64,000 nt of DNA from an uncultured Mucilaginibacter sp. (GTDB lineage: Bacteria; Bacteroidota; Bacteroidia; Sphingobacteriales; Sphingobacteriaceae). The DNA is taken from positions 33,564 through 97,563 of the forward strand of contig NZ_CAMLHX010000010.1 in assembly GCF_946479965.1 (NCBI RefSeq), given 5' to 3'. Position numbers and translations under genes: made by a program. This document shows positions 18,580 to 26,831 of the stretch, in pieces (positions within the stretch are counted from its first letter, which is position 1; the number at the start of each line of letters is the position of its first letter). The notes below the pieces were generated by a model. It saw only the letters and a list, made by a program, of their open reading frames with translations, did not search any database and was not told the DNA's origin.

Positions 18580-19312
18580 TATGCTCAATGGCTGCGTTTA
18601 ATCCTTTTAAAACCAGGTGCGGCTCTTTTTTTATATAGGGGGCAAAGATGCTATTTTTAAGCAGCGTATCAAAAAAAACATTATCGCCCCCGGTTAGTAT
18701 AATATTTATGTCCTGCCTGTTATCACTGTAATTCTCAATAAATCCCATCAGTTCGTACTTTATTCCGTTTTGTATACCTGATGTAATTGCGGTAATAGTA
18801 TCATCGCCATATACCCCGTCAAAATTCGCGTCTGGTTCAAGCAATGGCAATGCCGCTGTGTAATGGTTCAGCGCATTATAACGCATATTTAAGCCCGGCG
18901 ATATACTGCCGCCGAAATAATTTCCGCCGGCGTCAATCCAGTCATAAGTTATGCAGGTACCCCCATCAACAACCAGGTTATTTTTAGCAGGAAATAAGTT
19001 ATGCGCCCCCACTACGGCGGCCAGTCTGTCGGCACCCAATGTTTGCGGAGTTTTATAACGGTTATTTATGCTTTTTACCATGCCGGCATTAAAGTATAAC
19101 AAAGTTGCTTTAGCTTTTAACTCAGCCTCCCATGCGCGGCTGTCTTTTTTTACCGATGAGATAATGGCTTTACTGATGTTGTGTTTTTGCAGAATGGTTT
19201 CGATGGTTGTCGTGTCAATATCTTCGTAACGCGCCACATCAACCATTTCATTATGATTAAATACGGCCAATTTTGTATGCGTATTACCTATATCGATAAC
19301 CAAATTGGCCAT
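18572..19312 (-). CDS. coaX: Type III pantothenate kinase
   Basis: CoaX phosphorylates pantothenate, the first step of coenzyme A synthesis. The 246-residue protein has the ASKHA phosphate-binding motif VIDIGNTHTKLAVF at the N terminus, GADRLAAVVGA, the second motif NNLVVDGGTCITYD, and GGSISPGLNMRY. Its ATG shares one base with the purQ stop codon, implying translational coupling. The following barrel gene starts within its end. Confidence 0.96.
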   Translation of the reverse strand: MANLVIDIGNTHTKLAVFNHNEMVDVARYEDIDTTTIETILQKHNISKAIISSVKKDSRAWEAELKAKATLLYFNAGMVKSINNRYKTPQTLGADRLAAVVGAHNLFPAKNNLVVDGGTCITYDWIDAGGNYFGGSISPGLNMRYNALNHYTAALPLLEPDANFDGVYGDDTITAITSGIQNGIKYELMGFIENYSDNRQDINIILTGGDNVFFDTLLKNSIFAPYIKKEPHLVLKGLNAAIEHND

Positions 19313-20004
19313 CAGGCTCGCGCTATTGAAACAATAGATTCAAATATGGCCAAACCATCTTCGTTAGCTAACAGGCTATCTGCAGCGCGTTCAGGGTGAG
19401 GCATAAAGCCAAATACATTTCTTTCAGCATTGCACACCCCGGCAATGTTTTCAATAGAACCGTTAGGGTTAGCATCAGTGGTTATGTTACCCGCCTCATC
19501 ACAATACCTAAACAATATCTGGTCGTTATCATTTAATTGCTTAAGCAACACGGCATCCGCAAAGTAATTGCCTTCGCCATGCGCGATAGGTATTTTAAGC
19601 GCTCTTTGCTGATCTATTTGCGCAGTAACTAGTGAATTAGCTGTCTGCGGTTTCATATAAATATTGCGGCAAATAAACTTACGGTGTTCATTATGCAGCA
19701 ATGCGCCCGGCAATAAACCGGCTTCTGTTAGTATCTGAAAGCCGTTGCAAATGCCCAAAACCTTGCCGCCTTTAGCCGCAAACTGTATAACCTCTTGCAT
19801 AATTGGCGAGAAACGGGCAATGGCGCCTGAGCGCAGATAATCGCCGAAAGAGAACCCTCCGGGTAAAATTATAAAATCGGCCCCTTGCAGGTTGTGATCT
19901 TTGTGCCACAGGCGAACAACCTGCTGACCCATTATATTTTCTAATACATGGATGATATCTTCATCGCAATTGGAACCGGGGAAAATTACTACGCCAAACT
20001 TCAT
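19312..20004 (-). CDS. purQ: Phosphoribosylformylglycinamidine synthase, glutaminase subunit
   Basis: PurQ supplies ammonia for the FGAM synthase step of purine synthesis. The 230-residue class I amidotransferase has the nucleophile Cys in GKVLGICNGFQIL (about residue 86) and the catalytic His/Glu in FMPHPERAAD. It heads the purQ-coaX-OMP-lptC-ppiD run and has its own promoter box (20009-20016) only 4 bp before the ATG. A separate PurL subunit must be encoded elsewhere. Confidence 0.96.
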   Translation of the reverse strand: MKFGVVIFPGSNCDEDIIHVLENIMGQQVVRLWHKDHNLQGADFIILPGGFSFGDYLRSGAIARFSPIMQEVIQFAAKGGKVLGICNGFQILTEAGLLPGALLHNEHRKFICRNIYMKPQTANSLVTAQIDQQRALKIPIAHGEGNYFADAVLLKQLNDNDQILFRYCDEAGNITTDANPNGSIENIAGVCNAERNVFGFMPHPERAADSLLANEDGLAIFESIVSIARA

Positions 20005-20008
20005 GCTA

Positions 20009-20016
20009 CAAAACTA
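20009..20016 (-). promoter_or_regulatory. -7 box of purQ
   Basis: The minus-strand sequence is TAGTTTTG, a perfect TAnnTTTG match, with 4 bp between it and the purQ ATG. It predicts a leaderless or nearly leaderless transcript. Confidence 0.55.
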
Positions 20017-20049
20017 ATATAACCGCTCAAATTTGAACGCATATAAAAG

Positions 20050-21036
20050 TTAAAAAGTGTTAAACTGAAAATAAATGATACCGCCAACCAGCAAAAAGAA
20101 CAGCCCCTCGTAAAACCACCTGCTTGTGGCGTACAAAAAGTAGTAGGAGAAAAACACTGCCAGGGGTACTGCACACAGTAAAAAGTGCTCCAAATGGAAC
20201 TCTTTTTTAGTGTAAAACGACAGCCCTGCTATAACCGTAAGCACCATTAAAAGCTGAAATGATTTGCGCGTTTGCACATAGCTTCTGAAAAATATCTGGC
20301 TTACCTTTAAAAAACAAAGCAGCAATATTATAGCAACCGGTATTAGTACCAGGTAATTGTAGGAGCTGATTTGAATATGTGCGGGAAATTTTGTTGTCAG
20401 CGGCAGCCATATTTTTGCAAAATCGGGCAATCTGTCAGTCAGATAATAGATCACCGCTAAAAAGAAAAATATGGTGGCGAAGCCCATAATAGCAGCAACC
20501 CATTCGCGCCAGTTAAATGGCCTGAAAACCATCAGCCCTACCCATATTACCAGGAACATGAAAATAAATGGCAGATAAATAAGCGTGCCCAGGGCTACCA
20601 CCATACCCATGTCGTAGGCTACAGACTTGGCATCGGGCGTTTTATAGGTGCCAAACAGCCGATAAAGCATGCCTATTACCAAAAAATTGCAAATAAGCGG
20701 TGTGCTCAATGTTAAAAATGGTGCAAAAAGGGCTGTCAGCACAACATACATTAGCGCGGGTAAAAAGCTGGGCCGCCCCATTAAATTAAAACTATTTACC
20801 AAACGGTTAAACCACAACGCCTGCAGAAAAATGAGAACGCTTGCCAAAAAAACATTCATTAACGGCGATGGCGTGAGTTTGTAATCAGCCGGGAATAGCA
20901 GGCGAGCAAATGGCTCAACAAATTCAAATTGTATCTGTTGCGGGGCGTTTAATACATAGCCAATGCGCAATACAACCAGCAAAATAACCAGCCATATAGC
21001 ATTAAGCGGGTTATATGTTCTGAACAGGTTGATCAT
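20050..21036 (-). CDS. DUF6427 family integral membrane protein
   Basis: The 328-residue protein is almost entirely hydrophobic with about nine to ten membrane segments, beginning NLFRTYNPLNAIWLVILL and including the phylum-typical FRPFNWREWVAAIMG near residue 165. It matches the Bacteroidota-specific DUF6427 family and has no known function; placement next to envelope genes hints at an inner-membrane role. A near-consensus TAATATTG box ends 4 bp before its ATG. Confidence 0.7.
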   Translation of the reverse strand: MINLFRTYNPLNAIWLVILLVVLRIGYVLNAPQQIQFEFVEPFARLLFPADYKLTPSPLMNVFLASVLIFLQALWFNRLVNSFNLMGRPSFLPALMYVVLTALFAPFLTLSTPLICNFLVIGMLYRLFGTYKTPDAKSVAYDMGMVVALGTLIYLPFIFMFLVIWVGLMVFRPFNWREWVAAIMGFATIFFFLAVIYYLTDRLPDFAKIWLPLTTKFPAHIQISSYNYLVLIPVAIILLLCFLKVSQIFFRSYVQTRKSFQLLMVLTVIAGLSFYTKKEFHLEHFLLCAVPLAVFFSYYFLYATSRWFYEGLFFLLVGGIIYFQFNTF

Positions 21037-21082
21037 GCGGCAATATTAACGTTTTTGGGTGATTTTTAATCGGAGATTAGTA

Positions 21083-22072
21083 TTATCGCCGTGCGTAGCG
21101 CTTCACCATATCATCTACTATCTGGGCGGTCTCATCCGGGAAGTTGACGAACACACGTTCATCCTCGTGCACCCATTTGGCCACATGCTCTGCAAATTTA
21201 TGGCCAATAGCGGGCACAAAAGGCACACCCATCCGCGATGCTGCCAACGCATTGCACTGTTGCTCATATTGGCCCTGCATGGGTATCATCATTACCTTTT
21301 TTTGGAGGAAGAGCGCTTCGGCAGGCCCTTCAAACCCGCCCCCTGTAAGTAAGCCCTCGCAGCTTGCCAAACTGCTGTTAAATGCCTCGTTGCTTACCGG
21401 GAATATGTTGATGTTATCCAATTTATAGGGCGTTTTTTGCCGTTTTGAAAAAATGTGCCACTCGGTGTTTTTTACCTTGCTAAGGTGCTGCGCCAGTTTC
21501 TTGTCATCATAAGCCGGCAGGTAAACGGTATAGTGCCCTGCGTTGCTGGTAACCATACTGCGGATGCCGCTGCGGATGACAGGAGTATGTATAAAATCAT
21601 CATACCGCTCAAAATGAAAACCGATGTGATGCGTAGTAGGCGAGTAGTTTTTAAACAGCCACTCCCCATAGTGCCATTTGCGCGGGCGCGGTGTTTTTCT
21701 AGAAACAAAAGAACATTGATGACTTAATGATACTGATGGGATACCCTGCATTTTACAGGCCCAGGCGCTTACCGGTTCAAAATCATTAACTATCAGATCG
21801 TATTGGTCAAGCGGCAATCCCCGCATGTCTTTCCACAATTGGGGCAGGTCCATAATTTTAAAGGTGGCCCACTTGTCTACACCGCCGTTAGTGCCAAAAA
21901 CAAAGCTAAACCCATGAAAGCGGTATTTGAGCGGTTGCGACAGGGTAACTTCGGCTTCAGTACCGCTTACCAGCAGGTCAAGTTCGCCATATTGCTGCAG
22001 CAACGGTACAATCTCGCGGGCGCGACTGATGTGTCCGTTACCTGTTCCCTGAATGGCAAATAATATCTTCAT
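21083..22072 (-). CDS. MurG-like glycosyltransferase family protein
   Basis: The 329-residue protein has a GT-B fold outline: an N-terminal glycine-rich loop AIQGTGNGHISRAREI and a C-terminal donor-site stretch CEGLLTGGGFEGPAEALF followed by a conserved Gln/Glu-rich region (QGQYEQQCNA), as in GT1/GT28 enzymes. The sugar and acceptor cannot be told. A perfect TATCTTTG box lies 16 bp before the ATG. It is not tightly linked to other genes. Confidence 0.75.
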   Translation of the reverse strand: MKILFAIQGTGNGHISRAREIVPLLQQYGELDLLVSGTEAEVTLSQPLKYRFHGFSFVFGTNGGVDKWATFKIMDLPQLWKDMRGLPLDQYDLIVNDFEPVSAWACKMQGIPSVSLSHQCSFVSRKTPRPRKWHYGEWLFKNYSPTTHHIGFHFERYDDFIHTPVIRSGIRSMVTSNAGHYTVYLPAYDDKKLAQHLSKVKNTEWHIFSKRQKTPYKLDNINIFPVSNEAFNSSLASCEGLLTGGGFEGPAEALFLQKKVMMIPMQGQYEQQCNALAASRMGVPFVPAIGHKFAEHVAKWVHEDERVFVNFPDETAQIVDDMVKRYARR

Positions 22073-22131
22073 TAGGCTGTTATCCCCACAAAGATATTAT
22101 TTGCTACAGTTTATACTAAACTCTGTTAAAA

Positions 22132-22761
22132 TTAAAATGAATAACCCAATGATAAAGCGAAACCGCTGTTTTTAGCCCTGTTTTGAGCAGAGTTATCATT
22201 AGCTGCTTTATCAAAATCAAAAACATAGTTGCCAATAAGGCTTACATTGCTGTTAAAATTATAACCTAGCCCAACGTGGCCCCCTATAGCGTTTTTTCTT
22301 AAACCATCGGTACTGGTAGTGTTTGATGTTGCTGCGCCATTTACATAGGTATCTGACGATTGCGACAACAAAAATGCCACCTGTGGGCCCGCAAACAGGG
22401 TAACATCCGGCGAAGGTTTAAAACCTACTAGCAGCGGTACATCCAAATAATTAAGTCGGGTCTTTAATTCGCCGGTTGTTGAACCTATAGTCCCTTTTAC
22501 GTTACCGCCTTTTTGGGTATATAATACCTGTGGCATAAATGATAGTTGACTTGCCAGCGGCAGATCGGCCATTAAACCGCCCTGGAAACCGAAACGGTAA
22601 TCGTAGTCATAAGTAGCGCCCCCTGTTTCCAGTTGGCCCAACGTCATGTAATTAGCGCCGGCCTTAATACCTATACGTGGCCTCGTTGATTGTGCCGTGG
22701 CCGTGTTTAGGCCTGCTGTTAGCGTTAATCCTAATGCTGATAGTATGATTAGCTTTTTCAT
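22132..22761 (-). CDS. Small porin-like outer-membrane beta-barrel protein (paralog 1)
   Basis: From Met at 22761 the protein is 209 residues with signal peptide KKLIILSALGLTLTAGLNTATAQ. The mature part matches the outer-membrane-protein beta-barrel domain (IGIKAGANYMTLGQ, LYTQKGGNV, GFALSLGYSF with terminal Phe). The longer frame from 22800 adds 13 residues before the signal and is rejected. It is clearly paralogous to the gene at 22987 (shared YMTLG, GFQGG, VLYTQKGGN and NSGFAL motifs), so the pair arose by tandem duplication. Confidence 0.8.
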   Translation of the reverse strand: MKKLIILSALGLTLTAGLNTATAQSTRPRIGIKAGANYMTLGQLETGGATYDYDYRFGFQGGLMADLPLASQLSFMPQVLYTQKGGNVKGTIGSTTGELKTRLNYLDVPLLVGFKPSPDVTLFAGPQVAFLLSQSSDTYVNGAATSNTTSTDGLRKNAIGGHVGLGYNFNSNVSLIGNYVFDFDKAANDNSAQNRAKNSGFALSLGYSF

Positions 22762-22918
22762 TTTTTTATGATTTGTGTAATAAAATATTGGACAGGCCAA
22801 GCCAATATCTATGCCAAAGCCATAATTAGTAATGCTTAAAAAGGACGGAAGTATGCCGTTAGACTATGATAGTGAGGTACTTATTGGGAAGTATTTATGC
22901 CTTGTCGCATACATCAGA

Positions 22919-22976
22919 AACGGGCCAACTTCGTCTGTTTTACTATCCAAACGAAGCGGCCCGTTAGGGTTTTTTT
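22919..22976 (+). terminator. Intrinsic terminator oriented on the plus strand
   Basis: Arms AACGGGCC (22919-22926) and GGCCCGTT (22958-22965) form the base, and CTTCGT/ACGAAG extends the stem. The hairpin is followed on the plus strand by a seven-T run (22970-22976); on the minus strand only TTTCT follows. It lies between two leftward porin genes, so its orientation is unexpected. Confidence 0.7.
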
Positions 22977-22986
22977 GTAATGATTA

Positions 22987-23613
22987 TTAGAATTTAACGC
23001 CTAATGTAAGAGCGAAACCGCTGTTTCTTTCACCGGTGTCAGCATTGCTTTTTGCGGCGTGGCCAAAATCAAATGCATAATGGAGGTTTACACCCACTTT
23101 GTCTGTTATGGTATAACCGGCGCCAAGGTTGCCGCCAACAGCAACTTTTTTCAAATCGTCGGTTTTTGTATCGGTATTAGTACCCAATCCTGTAACAGTT
23201 ACAACTGTTTTTTGCGACATCAAAAATGAAGCCTGTGGACCTACGTAAAACGAAAGTTTAGGATTGGCTTTAAAACCAAATAAAACCGGAAGATCAATGT
23301 AATTAACCTGCGTTTTGGCATCAAAGGTAACACCGCTTATGGTTGCTGCAGCATTGCCACCCTTTTGGGTATACAATAACTGGGGTGCGAAAGAGACACT
23401 TTCTGATATAGGCGTCTCAATAAAAATACCACCTTGAAAACCCGGGCGGAAATCGTAATTAATAGATATGCCGTTGCTTGATGCCGCGCCCAAAGTCATA
23501 TAGGTAAGGCCGGCTTTAACGCCAATGCTGGTTTTTGATTGTGCGTTGGTTTTAGTTGTGAAGCCCAAAACAGCTGCAAATGCCACTGCGCAAGAGAGGA
23601 TAAGGTTTTTCAT
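22987..23613 (-). CDS. Small porin-like outer-membrane beta-barrel protein (paralog 2)
   Basis: The 208-residue protein has a signal peptide ending TNAQS and the same barrel layout as its neighbour (IGVKAGLTYMTLGA, FRPGFQGGIF, LLYTQKGGN, NSGFALTLGVKF). These OmpA/PorT-like small barrels are common and of general or unknown function. A TATCTTCG element about 40 bp upstream of the ATG is a one-mismatch -7 box. Confidence 0.8.
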   Translation of the reverse strand: MKNLILSCAVAFAAVLGFTTKTNAQSKTSIGVKAGLTYMTLGAASSNGISINYDFRPGFQGGIFIETPISESVSFAPQLLYTQKGGNAAATISGVTFDAKTQVNYIDLPVLFGFKANPKLSFYVGPQASFLMSQKTVVTVTGLGTNTDTKTDDLKKVAVGGNLGAGYTITDKVGVNLHYAFDFGHAAKSNADTGERNSGFALTLGVKF

Positions 23614-23735
23614 TGTAATAAAATTAAGGGTTTAAAAATTGGAACGAAGATAGCGTTTTCTTTACCTAAGTACGTAGTTTAGGTGTGTAGGAGCGCTAAA
23701 CGGGTGGTTTACAAGGAATAAAGTTTGCATTACAA

Positions 23736-24587
23736 TTAACTTTCTTGCCTAAATCTTTCCAATAAACCGCGAACGTCCATTTTTGCGTCCAGGTCCTCGG
23801 CGTCTGACAGGTCGGCTGCATCACTGTCTTCTTCAAAATCAAGGGGGGAATATTTAAAGATTTCCCATTCGCCTTTATTGTATTCCAGCGCAGTAAGGTT
23901 CTCTACCCAATCGCCCGAGTTAAGGTAAAGCACCTTGCCCGGATTATCTGTAGCTACTATCTCGCGCATTTCGGCCTGGTGGATGTGGCCGCATATTACG
24001 TATTGATATTCTTTGCTTACGGCAAGGTCGGCAGCTGTTTGTTCAAACTGGTTAATGAATTTTACAGCGTCTTTAAACCGGGCCTTTATTTTTTTAGAGA
24101 AGCTCATCTTTTCGCGCCCCATGGCGGTAAGCAGCCAGTTGGTAAAGCTGTTAAGCAGTATCAGTGTATCATAACCAACAGCGCCTAATTTGGCCAGCCA
24201 TTTAGAGTGTTGCATGGTAACATCAAACACATCGCCATGAAAGATCCATGCTTTTTTACCATCGATATTAAGGACAAGCTTATTTAATAGTTGGAACGAG
24301 CCCAGGTTCATATCTGCAAACTTGCGCAGCATTTCGTCGTGATTACCGGTTAGATAATACACCGGAACACCATCAGTAACAAACTTTAATATCCTGCGCA
24401 CCACTTTCATGTGTGCCTCGGGCCAGTACGATTTGCTGAACTGCCAGATATCAATAATATCGCCGTTAAGAATAAGTATTTTGGGTTTTATGCTTTTTAG
24501 ATATTTAAGCAGTTCTTTGGCGTGACAGCCATACGTGCCTAAATGCACATCAGATATAATTACGATATCAACTTCGCGCTTTGCCAT
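23736..24587 (-). CDS. LpxH-like UDP-2,3-diacylglucosamine diphosphatase family phosphoesterase
   Basis: This 283-residue calcineurin-like metallophosphoesterase has the full metal-binding set IISDVHLG, LNGDIIDIW, LTGNHDEM and CGHIHQAE. The layout fits the LpxH-related family that removes UMP from UDP-2,3-diacylglucosamine in lipid A synthesis; other members have different substrates, so the substrate call is by family. The C terminus has an acidic tail (EEDSDAADLSDAEDLDAK). No lpx genes are adjacent. Confidence 0.8.
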   Translation of the reverse strand: MAKREVDIVIISDVHLGTYGCHAKELLKYLKSIKPKILILNGDIIDIWQFSKSYWPEAHMKVVRRILKFVTDGVPVYYLTGNHDEMLRKFADMNLGSFQLLNKLVLNIDGKKAWIFHGDVFDVTMQHSKWLAKLGAVGYDTLILLNSFTNWLLTAMGREKMSFSKKIKARFKDAVKFINQFEQTAADLAVSKEYQYVICGHIHQAEMREIVATDNPGKVLYLNSGDWVENLTALEYNKGEWEIFKYSPLDFEEDSDAADLSDAEDLDAKMDVRGLLERFRQES

Positions 24588-24921
24588 TAATTAAAGGGGG
24601 ATAAAAGGCACTCCCGGTAATATTTACCGGCGCAATAAAGGGAAGTATAGCAGAGCAACTTTTATTCGTCGTCTTCGTCTTCATTAACTTTAAGTTCATA
24701 CGGACTTAAATAGAACACGCCAACTAATACAAGCAGCCCTATAACAACCATATACGATGTATACTCAAACATGATAAAAGGTTTTTACAAAGGTCTGTAA
24801 ATCAATTTAATTTAACGTTAAGACTCTGTTAAATGTAAAAGGTTTCATCTGTTGAAAAATATATTTTTTATGAACATGTTAACAGGGGGGAAAACATGTC
24901 TACCTTGCAATGATAGGATGA
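24588..24921. other. Intergenic region, 334 bp, with one small ORF
   Basis: Between the LpxH-like gene and the HAD nucleotidase gene, both leftward. It contains the 36-codon frame at 24662-24772 listed separately. The remainder is AT-rich, and I see no hairpin or RNA gene in it. Confidence 0.6.
24662..24772 (-). CDS. Small single-span membrane protein, 36 residues
   Basis: An ATG at 24772 opens a 36-residue frame: a short polar start (MFEYTSY), a hydrophobic segment MVVIGLLVLVGVFYL (about residues 8-22), and a strongly acidic tail ending NEDEDDE. The organised polar-hydrophobic-acidic layout is typical of real small membrane proteins rather than chance. It resembles in size and layout small cytochrome-oxidase accessory or phage-shock-type peptides, but I cannot name a family. 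Confidence 0.45.
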   Translation of the reverse strand: MFEYTSYMVVIGLLVLVGVFYLSPYELKVNEDEDDE

Positions 24922-25641
24922 TTACAACAACACCGTCAACTCCCTTAAATGGTTGATCTGAACCGGCACATCCTCCGGCTTTTCTGCATTAAAAGGATTA
25001 AAATAAATGGCATCCATCCCAAAGTTAAGCGCTCCGTAAACATCAGCTTCTAAGCTATCACCTATCATAATGCTTTCGTGTTTTTGAGCACCTGCTATAT
25101 CCAAAGCATGCTGAAAAATGGCTCTATCGGGTTTGTTTACGCCGACTAATTCTGACACTACTATATGCTGAAAGTACTTACCAATACCTGTATTGCCTAT
25201 TTTAATATCCTGCGACTCTTTAAAACCATTAGAGATGAGGTGCAAAGTATACTTGCCTTGCAAATAGCTCAGCGTTTCGTGCGCGTGCGGGAAAAGGTTG
25301 GTTTTGGTAGGGCATAGCTGCACGTAGGCATCTTCAAATCCCATCGGTATAACGTCAGGATGAACACCCAGATCTAAAAATGTTTGATTGAACCGTGCCT
25401 GGCGGAGTTGTTCTTTGGTAATGGTACCTAAATGATATTCCCTCCACAGGCGGTGGTTGTTCGCCGTGTAGGTTTCAATGAATATATCGGCAGAGTTTAG
25501 GCCGATATCAGCCAGTTTGTGCAGTAAGTATAGCTCGTGCAGGGTTTCTTCGGCGTTCTTGTCAAAATCCCAAATGGTATGGTCAAGATCAAAGTAGATG
25601 TGTTTGTATTGCTTACCCGTGGATGGTTTCGTGCTTGCCAT
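24922..25641 (-). CDS. YjjG-family HAD pyrimidine nucleotidase
   Basis: This 239-residue HAD hydrolase has motif I YFDLDHTIWDF (nucleophile and acid/base Asp), motif II in HLISNGFKESQ, a Lys in GVNKPD and motif IV IGDSLEADVYGA, all as in YjjG, a nucleotidase acting on non-canonical pyrimidine nucleotides. Its start overlaps the end of miaE by 29 bp and there is no internal Met near the N terminus, so translation is probably coupled to miaE. Confidence 0.85.
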   Translation of the reverse strand: MASTKPSTGKQYKHIYFDLDHTIWDFDKNAEETLHELYLLHKLADIGLNSADIFIETYTANNHRLWREYHLGTITKEQLRQARFNQTFLDLGVHPDVIPMGFEDAYVQLCPTKTNLFPHAHETLSYLQGKYTLHLISNGFKESQDIKIGNTGIGKYFQHIVVSELVGVNKPDRAIFQHALDIAGAQKHESIMIGDSLEADVYGALNFGMDAIYFNPFNAEKPEDVPVQINHLRELTVLL

Positions 25642-26212
25642 AATTCTGTATCACTTTAGCCTCGTAAGCTAAAAATTCCTTCCAGCGCGTATCAACATCA
25701 ATACTGCCTGCGTATTTTTTGGCCAGGTTAATAAACATGGTGTAGTGCGTGGCTTCGCTTATCATCAACTCATGATAAAACTCGGATAGTTGCTCATCAT
25801 TAATATTCTCTGACAGCACTTTAAAACGCTCGCAGCTGCGCGCCTCTATCATGGCCGAAAACAGCAGTCTATCAATTAACTGCGCTTCGCGGCCGCCGCC
25901 TATTATTATAAATTTGCGTAGCTCGTTAACATAGTCGTCTTTGCGTTCCTTTCCCAAGATAAATCCACGCTCCAATATTATCTGGTGCACCCGTTTAAAG
26001 TGATCCATCTCCTCGCGCACCAGGTCGGCCATTTGCTGCACCAGGTCGCTTAGGTTAGGGTTTTGTACAATAAGCGTTATGGCGTTGCTGGCGGCTTTTT
26101 GCTCGCAAAAAGCGTGGTCGGTAAGTAGTTCTTCAATGTTGCTCTCCACTACATTTTTCACCCAAACAGGATCGGTAGGTAACTGCAATTTAAGAATGGT
26201 TTTCTCGCTCAC
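25613..26212 (-). CDS. miaE: tRNA-(ms2io6A) hydroxylase MiaE
   Basis: MiaE is a di-iron enzyme that hydroxylates the isopentenyl group of ms2i6A37 in tRNA. The 199-residue helical protein has the iron ligands in EQKAAS, REEMDHFKRV, IEARSCERF and ISEATHYTMF, matching the two EExxH-like repeats of the family. The start codon is GTG at 26212. A perfect TATCTTTG box (26217-26224) ends 4 bp before it, so the message is probably leaderless. Confidence 0.93.
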   Translation of the reverse strand: MSEKTILKLQLPTDPVWVKNVVESNIEELLTDHAFCEQKAASNAITLIVQNPNLSDLVQQMADLVREEMDHFKRVHQIILERGFILGKERKDDYVNELRKFIIIGGGREAQLIDRLLFSAMIEARSCERFKVLSENINDEQLSEFYHELMISEATHYTMFINLAKKYAGSIDVDTRWKEFLAYEAKVIQNYGKHETIHG

Positions 26213-26216
26213 GGGG

Positions 26217-26224
26217 CAAAGATA
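26217..26224 (-). promoter_or_regulatory. -7 box of miaE
   Basis: TATCTTTG on the minus strand, followed by CCCC and the GTG start. The short gap predicts a leaderless message. Confidence 0.55.
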
Positions 26225-26262
26225 ATAAATAGCGGTGGCATCATTATAGCGTTATCATTATC

Positions 26263-26291
26263 ATAGCGATGGGTATAAAACCCATCGCTAT
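26263..26291. repeat. REP palindrome A, upstream of the RAYT gene
   Basis: Perfect 12-bp arms ATAGCGATGGGT (26263-26274) and ACCCATCGCTAT (26280-26291) enclose a 5-nt AT loop. The same core occurs next to and beyond the transposase gene. Confidence 0.9.
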
Positions 26292-26336
26292 AGCGGTAAC
26301 CGCGTTTTAACCCATTATTATAACGGCATTTTCTTT

Positions 26337-26367
26337 AATAGCGATGGGTTTTATACCCATCGTTATT
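26337..26367. repeat. REP palindrome B, upstream of the RAYT gene
   Basis: Arms AATAGCGATGGGT (26337-26349) and ACCCATCGTTATT (26355-26367) pair fully if one G-U is allowed, with loop TTTAT. It ends 43 bp before the transposase ATG. Confidence 0.9.
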
Positions 26368-26410
26368 GAGAATGAATAATTTTCAATATTTTAGATGTAA
26401 ATCTAAACCA

Positions 26411-26830
26411 ATGCCGCAAAGTTATTCTTCAATATGGGTGCACCTTATCTGGTCCACAAAAAACCGAGAGCCAATTCTTACACCCACATTAAAAAGCGAA
26501 GTTTACAGAGTGATCAACGAAATAGCAGCAGACCATGAAATATACCTCGACTGCATTAATGGTGTAGAAGACCACGTTCATCTTTTAGTGCGATTAAGAA
26601 CAGATCAATCAGTTGCCGATATAGTTAAAACGATAAAAGGCAGTTCGTGGGAATATTTTAAAAATGATCCGGAGAAATATATTACCTGGCAAGATGGTTT
26701 TGCGGCGTTCAGTGTCAGCCCGAATGAATTAAAAAGGGTGCGAGGTTATATCTATAACCAAGAGAAACACCATCGCGATAAATCTTTTACGGATGAAGTA
26801 AAAGAGATAAAAAAGGCTCAAAAACAATAA
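26411..26830 (+). CDS. REP-associated tyrosine transposase (RAYT, IS200-like)
   Basis: From ATG 26411 this is a 139-residue Y1 transposase of the IS200/IS605 superfamily. It shows the N terminus SIWVHLIWSTKNREPIL typical of COG1943, the HUH metal motif HVH (residues 55-57) and a catalytic-Tyr helix with YIYNQEKHH (Tyr113, Gln117). No TnpB or IS ends are present; instead it is flanked on both sides by REP palindromes, the hallmark of domesticated RAYTs that nick and move single-stranded REP hairpins. All key residues are present, so it may be active. A frame from 26366 is longer but atypical. Convergent with dxs. Confidence 0.9.
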   Translation: MPQSYSSIWVHLIWSTKNREPILTPTLKSEVYRVINEIAADHEIYLDCINGVEDHVHLLVRLRTDQSVADIVKTIKGSSWEYFKNDPEKYITWQDGFAAFSVSPNELKRVRGYIYNQEKHHRDKSFTDEVKEIKKAQKQ

Positions 26831-26831
26831 A

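Noticed and set aside
21059..22063. Several plus-strand frames opposite the glycosyltransferase gene
   Set aside because: They overlap a complete GT-B enzyme and have no signal, motif or promoter.
22853..22990. 45-codon plus-strand frame between the two porin genes
   Set aside because: It runs through the terminator stem and into the end of the porin gene, with no recognisable sequence.
26292..26303. Palindrome GCGGTAACCGC between REP A and B as another REP copy
   Set aside because: It does not share the AGCGATGGG core; its short length can occur by chance.
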